This document shows, in pieces, positions 1 to 5,330 of a DNA stretch of 5,442 nt; the first letter of the stretch is position 1; each line of letters opens with the position of its first letter. This DNA is from Candidatus Omnitrophota bacterium. GTDB taxonomy: Bacteria > Omnitrophota > Gorgyraeia > Aquiviventales > Aquiviventaceae. Made by a program: the position numbers and the translations under genes. Location of the stretch: positions 1 through 5,442 of the forward strand of contig JAGVGS010000214.1 in assembly GCA_020057015.1 (NCBI GenBank), given 5' to 3'. The notes under the pieces were generated by a model. That model had not been told where the DNA came from. It saw only the letters and a list, made by a program, of their open reading frames with translations, and made no database searches.

Positions 1-495
1 GCCACCCCCGCCTCCGGATGCTCCGGTGGGCGGACGGGAGCCGCGAGTCGTAGGGGGCCTAACGATAGATCCAGAGCCGCCTGCGCCTGTGGTGGGCCAG
101 GTATAGGTCAGCCGACCGCTTTGGTCCATGGCCACCTGGAAGGACTCGCCCCACATTGATTTGCTGGTGGCCACCGCCAAAAATTGGTCTGTCCCGACCC
201 CCTCAAGCGTGTAATCGAAGTGTGGCGAGCTGAGCGCAATGTCCAGGATGGCGCTTTGCTGGAGGCTTTCGAGCGCTTCGACAAAGCGGCCTTCTTGCGC
301 ACGCTGTTGGATTTGAGCCTGACGAATTTGGTGCAGATTGCTCACAGCCTCCACCGCCTGAGCCTTCTTCGTCGCTCGCAGGTAGGCAGGCAATGCCAGC
401 GTGGCGAGGATGGCCACGAGGGCCACAACGAGGAGCACTTCGGTGAGGGTAAAGGCGGCGCAGCGCGGGCGGGAGCGTGTCAGCCTCATGTTCAT
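1..495 (-). CDS. Type IV prepilin-like (pseudopilin) protein, 3' end cut by window
   Basis: The frame is open from the ATG at 495 down to base 1, giving 165 codons with no stop, so the C-terminus lies outside. Residues 1-14 form a short basic leader with five Arg (RLTRSRPRCAA). The prepilin peptidase motif and hydrophobic helix follow: A14 | F15-T-L-T-E19-VLLVVALVAIL, with Glu at mature +5 and Pro at +22 (P36), both hallmarks of type IV pilins and type II secretion pseudopilins. Residues 38-80 continue as a polar helix, residues 91-133 look like a small beta-rich globular part, and from residue 134 the chain becomes Gly/Pro/Thr/Ser-rich. The -1 residue is Ala instead of the usual Gly. The protein should be an inner-membrane prepilin processed by a PilD-type peptidase; whether it is a pilin, pseudopilin or minor pilin is not decidable here. 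The start is set by the ATGA overlap with the upstream TPR gene and a weak AGGGA at 500-504; an ATG at 489 is an alternative. Confidence 0.88.
   Translation of the reverse strand, partial: MNMRLTRSRPRCAAFTLTEVLLVVALVAILATLALPAYLRATKKAQAVEAVSNLHQIRQAQIQQRAQEGRFVEALESLQQSAILDIALSSPHFDYTLEGVGTDQFLAVATSKSMWGESFQVAMDQSGRLTYTWPTTGAGGSGSIVRPPTTRGSRPPTGASGGGGG
492..495 (-). other. ATGA stop/start overlap between TPR gene and prepilin-like gene
   Basis: On the minus strand the TPR stop TGA (494-492) shares two bases with the prepilin ATG (495-493). This 4-nt overlap implies co-transcription and probably translational coupling. Confidence 0.8.
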
Positions 496-1364
496 GGGGT
501 CCCTGCGCGTGCGGCGGCTTCGAGCAGCTGCAGATTGCGGGCTGCAGGCTCAAAGTGCGGATCGAGGCTCAATGCTTGCTGCCAAGCTGTCCGGGCCTCG
601 GCCCAGCGTTTCTGCCGTGCGGCCAACAAGCCTTGGTTGGAGAGGCTATCCGCGCGGGTGGGCTCGAGAGTACGCGCGCGCTCAAAGGCTTGTGCGGCTT
701 TCTCGAAGTCAGCCCCCCGCGTATACGCCACGCCGAGGCTGTTCCAGGCCGATGCATGCCGTGGGTCGCGCTGTGTGACGCGCTCCAGTTCGAGTCGCGC
801 CAGGTCCTGCGCTCCGGTGCGCAAGAGTGCTACGCCCAGCCAGTACCGGGCCTCGAGGTCCTGAGGCTCGAGGGCGAGCGACTCCTGTAACACGAGTGCG
901 GCACGGTCATAGGCCTCGAGGCGCAGCAGCAGCTGGGCAAAATGACGCAACGTCTTCGCATCACGCGGTGCTATAGCCAGGGCGGCACGATAATATTCCT
1001 GTGCCAGCGCCTGATCGCCGCGCAGCGAAGCCAGCTGGGCCAGGGCATCGAGCGTTGGCGCGTGGCGAGAGTTAAGCGCATGGGCGCGCTCCCACGAGCG
1101 CTGCGCTGCTTCCCGTTGGTCCTGCAGCGCGTGCAGGCAACCCAGGTCATACCAGATGTCAGCTTGCTGTGGCGCCAGCTGTGCGGCTGTCTCGTACGCC
1201 GTGATCGCCGCAGCGAGGTCTCCGGTGATATAGGCTTTCCGGCCGGTGCGAAGGAGGTCTTGGCGCGTGGTGCTGCTGGAGGGGTTGAAGGATGCCTCGG
1301 CCAAGGCCCCCAGGGGGCACGTGGCGGTAACTATCAGCATCATCAGGGGTTGCAGCCGATTCAT
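492..1364 (-). CDS. Secreted TPR-repeat protein, seven tandem repeats
   Basis: A 290-residue protein. Residues 1-22 look like a type I signal peptide (MNRLQPLMMLIV..., likely cleavage after ALA at 20-22), so the mature protein is probably periplasmic or envelope-associated. Residues 34-271 are exactly seven gap-free 34-residue tetratricopeptide repeats, starting at 34, 68, 102, 136, 170, 204 and 238, with the expected small residue at position 8, Ala at 20 and Pro near 32 in most units. The final 19 residues are a capping helix. TPR arrays are protein-binding scaffolds; a partner cannot be read from sequence, but the ATGA overlap with the prepilin-like gene suggests a pilus or secretion role, like PilF/PilW or Tad-type TPR proteins. 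That is inference: there is no lipobox, unlike PilF. The open frame continues far upstream through the tRNA and antisense to ligA; the start at 1364 was chosen because the signal peptide begins there and a promoter lies just before it. No Shine-Dalgarno is visible. Confidence 0.88.
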   Translation of the reverse strand: MNRLQPLMMLIVTATCPLGALAEASFNPSSSTTRQDLLRTGRKAYITGDLAAAITAYETAAQLAPQQADIWYDLGCLHALQDQREAAQRSWERAHALNSRHAPTLDALAQLASLRGDQALAQEYYRAALAIAPRDAKTLRHFAQLLLRLEAYDRAALVLQESLALEPQDLEARYWLGVALLRTGAQDLARLELERVTQRDPRHASAWNSLGVAYTRGADFEKAAQAFERARTLEPTRADSLSNQGLLAARQKRWAEARTAWQQALSLDPHFEPAARNLQLLEAAARAGTP

Positions 1365-1371
1365 GCTTGCA

Positions 1372-1380
1372 AGTATACCA
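1372..1380 (-). promoter_or_regulatory. Extended -10 promoter of the TPR-prepilin unit, possibly leaderless
   Basis: Read on the minus strand the sequence is TGGTATACT, an extended -10 element (TGn plus TATACT, 5 of 6 matches to TATAAT). No good -35 hexamer lies 16-18 bp upstream, as is common for extended -10 promoters. Only seven bases (TGCAAGC) separate the hexamer from the ATG at 1364, so transcription should start at or next to the A of the start codon. CTTGCAAG (1366-1373), an 8-bp perfect palindrome, overlaps the edge of the hexamer and may be incidental or an operator half. Confidence 0.55.
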
Positions 1381-1386
1381 CACGCC

Positions 1387-1415
1387 TTGGTTTCGCCGAG
1401 GCTTTGTGTTAGACT
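1387..1415 (+). promoter_or_regulatory. Sigma70-type promoter for tRNA-Pro and downstream genes
   Basis: TTGGTT (1387-1392) and TAGACT (1410-1415) are separated by 17 bp, and TG at 1407-1408 makes the -10 an extended one (TGTTAGACT). The predicted start is near 1422, leaving a leader of about 20 nt before the mature tRNA for RNase P to remove. The -35 matches only its TTG core, so strength is uncertain. It lies back to back with the minus-strand promoter at 1372-1380. Confidence 0.5.
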
Positions 1416-1444
1416 AATGCACCTTAAATTCCTCACAGACATGC

Positions 1445-1518
1445 CGGGGCGTGGCTCAGCTTGGTAGAGCGCTTGGTTCGGGACCAAGAGGTCGAGAGTT
1501 CGAATCTCTCCGCCCCGA
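1445..1518 (+). tRNA. tRNA-Pro, anticodon CGG
   Basis: All four stems pair perfectly: acceptor CGGGGCG/CGCCCCG (1445-1451 with 1511-1517), D stem GCTC/GAGC (1454-1457 with 1467-1470), anticodon stem CTTGG/CCAAG (1472-1476 with 1484-1488) and T stem GAGAG/CTCTC (1494-1498 with 1506-1510). The anticodon loop TTCGGGA gives anticodon CGG (1479-1481), reading CCG. The variable loop is AGGTC and the T loop TTCGAAT. The C1:G72 pair, A73 discriminator and G35/G36 match bacterial proline tRNA identity. The CCA end is not encoded: GTC follows A73, so a nucleotidyltransferase must add it. No terminator hairpin with a U-run follows, so it may be co-transcribed with the acylphosphatase gene. Confidence 0.97.
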
Positions 1519-1574
1519 GTCTTCGTAACAACAGCGTGTGCATGCGGGTCCGTCGCGCAGGGCGCGGAAAGCTC

Positions 1575-1853
1575 ATGAAAAAGCGGGTGCATGCCTTCTA
1601 TTCGGGACGCGTGCAAGGGGTGGGATTTCGCGTCTCCGCCGAGGAGGCGGCCCGTCACTTTGGCGTGCTGGGTTGGGTCAAGAACCTGCGCGATGGCCGG
1701 GTCGAGCTGGTGGCGGAAGGCGAACAGGCCACCCTCGAGCGGTTCCTGGAGGCGCTGCGCACCGGGGCCATGAAAAACATGATCGCCCACGTCGATCTTT
1801 CGTGGAGTAGCGCCTCCGACACGTTCGACGAGTTTGAAATCCGCTATTATTGA
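1575..1853 (+). CDS. acyP: Acylphosphatase
   Basis: A 92-residue protein, the normal size for acylphosphatase (EC 3.6.1.7), a small cytosolic ferredoxin-like alpha/beta enzyme that hydrolyses the carboxyl-phosphate bond of acyl phosphates. Both signature motifs are present: SGRVQGVGFR at 10-19, with catalytic Arg19 in the phosphate-binding loop, and GWVKNLRDGRVE at 33-44, with catalytic Asn37. The C-terminus ends in FEIRYY, the usual last strand. The start at 1575 aligns with the family N-terminus and has a weak GGAAAG about five bases upstream; an in-frame ATG at 1542 would add 11 basic residues with no family counterpart, and the frame further upstream runs into the tRNA. It lies 56 bp after the tRNA and 33 bp before ligA with no terminator visible in either gap. 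The physiological role of bacterial acylphosphatase is poorly defined. Confidence 0.95.
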   Translation: MKKRVHAFYSGRVQGVGFRVSAEEAARHFGVLGWVKNLRDGRVELVAEGEQATLERFLEALRTGAMKNMIAHVDLSWSSASDTFDEFEIRYY

Positions 1854-1886
1854 ACCGCTGGAACCGCTCACCGCTGTCCTCGTGCC

Positions 1887-3896
1887 ATGAAGGCCAAGAC
1901 GCCCAACAGCCTGGCGGCCCGCATCACCCGCCTGCGCGAGACGATCCGCCATCACGACTACTGCTATTACGTGCTGAACCAGCCGGAGATCGCCGACGCA
2001 GAGTATGATCGCTTGCTGCGCGCGCTGCAAGCCCTCGAGGCGCAGGCGCCAGCGCTCGTGACTCCGGACTCGCCGACGCAGCGCGTAGGCGGCGCGCTCC
2101 AGGAGGGGTTTCAGCCGGCCCGCCATCTGACGCCCATGATGTCGCTGGATAACGCGTTTAGCGTGGCGGAGCTTACGGCGTGGCATCAGCGGGTCGTCAA
2201 AGGGCTGGAGGGCGCGCCCGCCACCTACGTCGTGGAGCCCAAGATTGACGGGGTGAGCCTCTCGCTGCTCTATGAAGACGGTCGGCTGGTGCGGGCCGCG
2301 ACCCGGGGCGATGGCGCCACGGGCGAGGATGTGACGGCCAACGCGAAGACCATCCGGGCCATCCCGCTGCGCTTGCGGGGCCGCACCCCTCGCCGCCTGG
2401 AGGCGCGCGGCGAGGTGTACATGCGCCTGCGCGATTTCGAAGCGCATAATGCGAAGGCCCAGCGGCAGGGGCAGGAGATCTTCGCCAACCCGCGTAACGC
2501 CGCCGCCGGCAGCCTGCGGCAAAAGGATCCGGCCGTGACCGCCTCGCGGCCGCTGCGCTTCCTGGTCCACTCGTACGGCGCGGTGGAGGGGTGCCGCTTC
2601 ACCGGACACTGGGAATACTTGCAGGCGTGCCAGGCGCTGGGGCTGCCCGTCGAGGCGCATGCGGGGCGCTGGGCCAACTTCGAGCAAGCCCTCGCGGCCT
2701 GCCGGCGGCTCGAGGCCAACCGCGCGGGCATGGCATACGAGACCGACGGGGCCGTGGTCAAGGTGGACGCGCATGTCCTGCAGGAGCGCCTGGGGGCGAC
2801 GTCAAAAGCCCCGCGCTGGGCCCTGGCGTATAAGTTTCCGGCGCAGCAGGCCACGACGCAGATTCTGGATATCACCGCCTCGGTGGGCCGCACCGGGGTC
2901 TTGACGCCGGTGGCGAGCCTGCAGCCCGTGGCCTGCGCGGGCGTGACGATTTCCAGCGCGACCTTGCACAACTATGATGAGATCGCGCGGCTGGGGGTGT
3001 GCATCAGCGACTGGGTGGTGATCCAGCGCGCGGGCGATGTGATCCCGCAGGTGGTGAAGGTCATCGAGAGCCGGCGCACCGGCCGCGAGCGTCTGGTCGA
3101 GCCGCCCCGACAGTGCCCAGTCTGCCGCGGCCAGGTCACCCAGGAGGCGGAGGCAGTGGCCTATCGCTGCATCAATCCTGCCTGCGCAGCACAGCTCGCG
3201 CGCGCCCTGCTGCATTTCGCCAGCCGTGAGGCGATGGACATCGAGGGGATGGGTGAGGCGGTGGTCGAGGCCCTCATCGCCCAGCGGCTTGTGCACGATG
3301 TCGGCGACGTCTACCGCCTCAAGACGGCACAGGTGCTAAAGCTGCCGCTGTTTGCCGACAAGCGCGCGCAGAACCTGCTTCACCAGATTCAGGAGAGCCG
3401 CACGCGTCCGCTCAGCCGGCTGTTGTATGGGTTGGGGATCCGCCATGTCGGCGAGCGCGTGGCCCGCGATGTGGCAGAGCATTTCGGCAGCCTGGAGCGC
3501 TTGGCCCAAGCCGATGCCGCGGCGTTGAACGCCATCGAGGGTGTCGGCCCAGTCGTCGCACAGGCCCTGATACAGTTCTTCGCCCAGCCGCAGACCCAGC
3601 GGCTGCTGGCCAAACTAAAAGCCGCCGGCGTGCGTCTGAGCGAAGCGAGGCGCCCCAAAGGCCCGCAGTCGCTGGCCGGGCAGACGTTCGTGTTCACCGG
3701 AGAGCTCTCCAGCCTGACGCGATCGCAAGCCGAAGCGCTCGTGCGCGCGCAGGGCGGGCAGGCCAGCACGAGTGTGAGCCGGCAGACGTCTTACGTGGTG
3801 GCGGGGAACGCACCGGGATCGAAATTGGCCACAGCGAAGCAACTGGGAGTGACGATCCTCGATGAAGACGCCTTTGAAAAGCTCTTGCAGCGCTGA
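1887..3896 (+). CDS. ligA: NAD+-dependent DNA ligase LigA
   Basis: A complete 669-residue LigA (EC 6.5.1.2; E. coli LigA is 671), which seals 5'-phosphate/3'-OH nicks at Okazaki fragments and in repair using NAD+. Domains in order: Ia at about 1-68, with the HHDYCYYV and ADAEYDRL segments that bind the NMN half of NAD+; nucleotidyltransferase at about 69-316, with the adenylated Lys119 in the KIDG motif (119-122), ARGEV at 173-177, ETDGAVVK at 285-292 and WALAYKFPA at 311-319; OB fold at about 320-400; four-Cys zinc finger with C410, C413, C428 and C433; helix-hairpin-helix region at about 440-585; BRCT at about 593-669. No key residue is missing. No Shine-Dalgarno precedes the ATG at 1887; the start is supported by alignment of the N-terminal helix to the family. 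The last 35 nt overlap the next gene's start. It is almost certainly essential and a housekeeping gene. Confidence 0.98.
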   Translation: MKAKTPNSLAARITRLRETIRHHDYCYYVLNQPEIADAEYDRLLRALQALEAQAPALVTPDSPTQRVGGALQEGFQPARHLTPMMSLDNAFSVAELTAWHQRVVKGLEGAPATYVVEPKIDGVSLSLLYEDGRLVRAATRGDGATGEDVTANAKTIRAIPLRLRGRTPRRLEARGEVYMRLRDFEAHNAKAQRQGQEIFANPRNAAAGSLRQKDPAVTASRPLRFLVHSYGAVEGCRFTGHWEYLQACQALGLPVEAHAGRWANFEQALAACRRLEANRAGMAYETDGAVVKVDAHVLQERLGATSKAPRWALAYKFPAQQATTQILDITASVGRTGVLTPVASLQPVACAGVTISSATLHNYDEIARLGVCISDWVVIQRAGDVIPQVVKVIESRRTGRERLVEPPRQCPVCRGQVTQEAEAVAYRCINPACAAQLARALLHFASREAMDIEGMGEAVVEALIAQRLVHDVGDVYRLKTAQVLKLPLFADKRAQNLLHQIQESRTRPLSRLLYGLGIRHVGERVARDVAEHFGSLERLAQADAAALNAIEGVGPVVAQALIQFFAQPQTQRLLAKLKAAGVRLSEARRPKGPQSLAGQTFVFTGELSSLTRSQAEALVRAQGGQASTSVSRQTSYVVAGNAPGSKLATAKQLGVTILDEDAFEKLLQR

Positions 3897-4446
3897 AGGG
3901 CTGGGCCGGCAGGCGGCCCTATGCCTGATGGCCGCGACTCTGTTGCTGGGCGGCTGCGAGTCGCTGCAGCGCAAGTTTGTCCGCAAATCGAAACGGCCCA
4001 CAGAGCGACTCAGCCCGGTGATCGCATTCCAGGATTATTCGCGCACCATGACGCCGTTGGACCGCTATCGCAAGCACTTCCTGATGTTCGATTATTGGAA
4101 TGGCGACCTGGTCGCCGCGCTGCAAGATACGCGGCCCAATCCGAAGCGCCTAAGGCGCTCCTCCAGCGAAGCACTCATGGAGCTGCAAACGCTGCAGCAG
4201 CTGCTCAACGAGGAGAAGGGTGCCGCGCTGACCTCGTTGATCGAAGCGCGCGCGCGCATCGACCGCCAACTGCAGCACCCGAGCCTCAATCTCGGCCTGG
4301 CGAGCACGCTAGCGCGACAGCTCGAAGCGCAAGATCGGGCAATCCGCCGGGAGTTTTTCTGGCGCGAGGCCCAGGACCACTTGAGGCCCGAGGCCGCGGC
4401 TGCCGAGGCGCTGGCTCCCGAGGAGACGCCCTCCGCCGGAGAATGA
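3862..4446 (+). CDS. Predicted lipoprotein of unknown function
   Basis: A 194-residue protein I do not recognise. Residues 1-31 form a lipoprotein signal peptide with basic residues (K2, K6, R16), a hydrophobic stretch at 18-29 and lipobox LLGGC, so Cys32 should be lipidated. Residue +2 is Glu, not Asp, which by the proteobacterial Lol rule would favour the outer membrane. Residues 35-50 are strongly basic (KFVRKSKRPTER), residues 59-83 are aromatic-rich (Y59, Y69, F73, F76, Y78, W79), residues 100-172 are predicted long helices with possible coiled coil, and the tail 173-194 is acidic and Ala/Pro-rich. The start at 3862 lies inside ligA, overlapping its last 35 nt, with GGGAG 12 nt upstream. 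A later ATG (codon 23) would leave too short a signal. The stop overlaps xerD by ATGA. Codon use and GC match the neighbours. The layout suggests co-expression, but no function can be assigned. Confidence 0.8.
   Translation: MKTPLKSSCSAEGLGRQAALCLMAATLLLGGCESLQRKFVRKSKRPTERLSPVIAFQDYSRTMTPLDRYRKHFLMFDYWNGDLVAALQDTRPNPKRLRRSSSEALMELQTLQQLLNEEKGAALTSLIEARARIDRQLQHPSLNLGLASTLARQLEAQDRAIRREFFWREAQDHLRPEAAAAEALAPEETPSAGE
4443..4446 (+). other. ATGA stop/start overlap, lipoprotein gene to xerD
   Basis: The lipoprotein TGA (4444-4446) overlaps the xerD ATG (4443-4445), indicating one transcript and likely reinitiation. Confidence 0.8.
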
Positions 4447-5330
4447 AGCAGCAGCTGGAAGAATACCTGACCTACCTAGCGCTGGAGCGGGGCCTCAGCC
4501 GCACGACGTGCGCGAGCTATGCGCAGGATCTCACGATGTTTCAGGTGTTCTTGCAGCGCCAGGGTGTGGCCGGTTTTGCGGCGGTGGAGCCTGGGCAGAT
4601 CCGAGAGTTCATGCGCGAGCTGAAGGCCGGCAAGCGCGAGGCCGCCACGATTGCGCGCAAGCTCTCAGCCATCAAGGGCCTCTACCGGTTTCTCGAAGGC
4701 CAGCGCGTGATTGCGAAGAGCCCCACGGCGTTTATCGACTCGCCCCGCCTCTGGAAGCGGCTGCCTGAAACGCTGAGCCTGCCGGAAGTGGAGCGGCTGC
4801 TGGGCAGCATTCCGGAGGAAGCCCTGGGGCTGCGCGACCTGGCGATGCTGGAGCTGCTCTATGGCGCCGGGCTGCGGGTCTCGGAGCTGACCGCGCTGCA
4901 GATGGGCAGCTGTAACCTGGAGGCGCGGTTCGTCCGCTGTATCGGCAAGGGCAACAAGGAGCGGCTGGTGCCCTTGGGCCGCTCGGCGGTAAAAGCACTG
5001 CAGACGTACCTCGTGCGTGAGCGCACGCGCCTCGTGAAGCGCCACCCGGAGGAGCCCGCCCTGTTTCTTAACCGCTGGGGCCGGCCGCTGACGCGCCAGC
5101 GCGTGTGGCAGCTGCTGCGCCGCTACGCGCGCGCAGGGCAGGTGGCCAAGACCATCGGCCCGCATACGCTGCGGCATTCCTTCGCGACGCATCTGCTGGA
5201 GCGGGGCGCGGATTTGCGCACAGTGCAAGAAATGCTCGGCCACGCCAACATCAGCACGACCCAGCGCTACACGCACGTCGACCGCGCGCGCCTGAAGAGC
5301 GTGCATGAACAGTTCCACCCGCGTCCATGA
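4443..5330 (+). CDS. xerD: Tyrosine recombinase XerD
   Basis: A 295-residue site-specific tyrosine recombinase that acts with a partner at dif to resolve chromosome dimers at division. The N-terminal SAM-like core-binding domain is at about 1-88 and the catalytic domain at about 109-285. All catalytic residues are visible: R145 (GAGLRVSEL), K169 (IGKGNKERLVPLG), H241 and R244 (HTLRHSFATHLL), H267 (LGHANISTTQ) and the nucleophile Y276 (QRYTHVD). The spacing between them equals that of E. coli XerD with a constant offset of three residues, and the C-terminus HEQFHPRP resembles XerD's HPRA end, so XerD is preferred over XerC; in some lineages one Xer protein serves alone. The ATG at 4443 overlaps the lipoprotein stop by ATGA, with GGAG nearly abutting it (4438-4441), so coupled translation is likely. 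The frame runs upstream to 3921 but that part is a shadow of the lipoprotein gene. No dif site is seen here. Confidence 0.95.
   Translation: MKQQLEEYLTYLALERGLSRTTCASYAQDLTMFQVFLQRQGVAGFAAVEPGQIREFMRELKAGKREAATIARKLSAIKGLYRFLEGQRVIAKSPTAFIDSPRLWKRLPETLSLPEVERLLGSIPEEALGLRDLAMLELLYGAGLRVSELTALQMGSCNLEARFVRCIGKGNKERLVPLGRSAVKALQTYLVRERTRLVKRHPEEPALFLNRWGRPLTRQRVWQLLRRYARAGQVAKTIGPHTLRHSFATHLLERGADLRTVQEMLGHANISTTQRYTHVDRARLKSVHEQFHPRP
5327..5330 (+). other. ATGA stop/start overlap, xerD to nucleotidyltransferase gene
   Basis: The xerD TGA (5328-5330) overlaps the next ATG (5327-5329). No Shine-Dalgarno is visible upstream, so translation probably depends on coupling. Confidence 0.7.

Noticed and set aside
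184..1412. Plus-strand open frames opposite the prepilin and TPR genes
   Set aside because: They are low-complexity Arg/Ala/Ser-rich shadows of GC-rich coding sequence, without domains, and the minus-strand proteins are clearly real.
1461..1574. Upstream extension of the acylphosphatase frame
   Set aside because: It starts inside the tRNA and adds residues that have no counterpart in the family.
1519..1574. Possible terminator or attachment site after the tRNA
   Set aside because: Only a 4-bp stem (TGCG/CGCA) and no U-run; no direct repeat of the tRNA 3' end elsewhere in the window. XerD here is a housekeeping recombinase, not an integrase beside its att site.
1365..2774. N-terminal extension of the minus-strand TPR frame up to 2774, giving a 760-residue protein
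   Set aside because: It runs antisense to ligA and acyP and through the tRNA; the stretch GGEIRTLDLLVPNQ is the typical spurious translation of an antisense tRNA gene. The signal peptide begins at 1364.
2270..3296. Minus-strand frames opposite ligA
   Set aside because: Arg/Ala/Pro-rich shadows created by third-position GC bias in ligA; no recognisable motif.
3921..4442. Upstream extension of the XerD frame to 469 residues
   Set aside because: It is out-of-frame translation of the lipoprotein gene; the XerD domain and family length begin at 4443.
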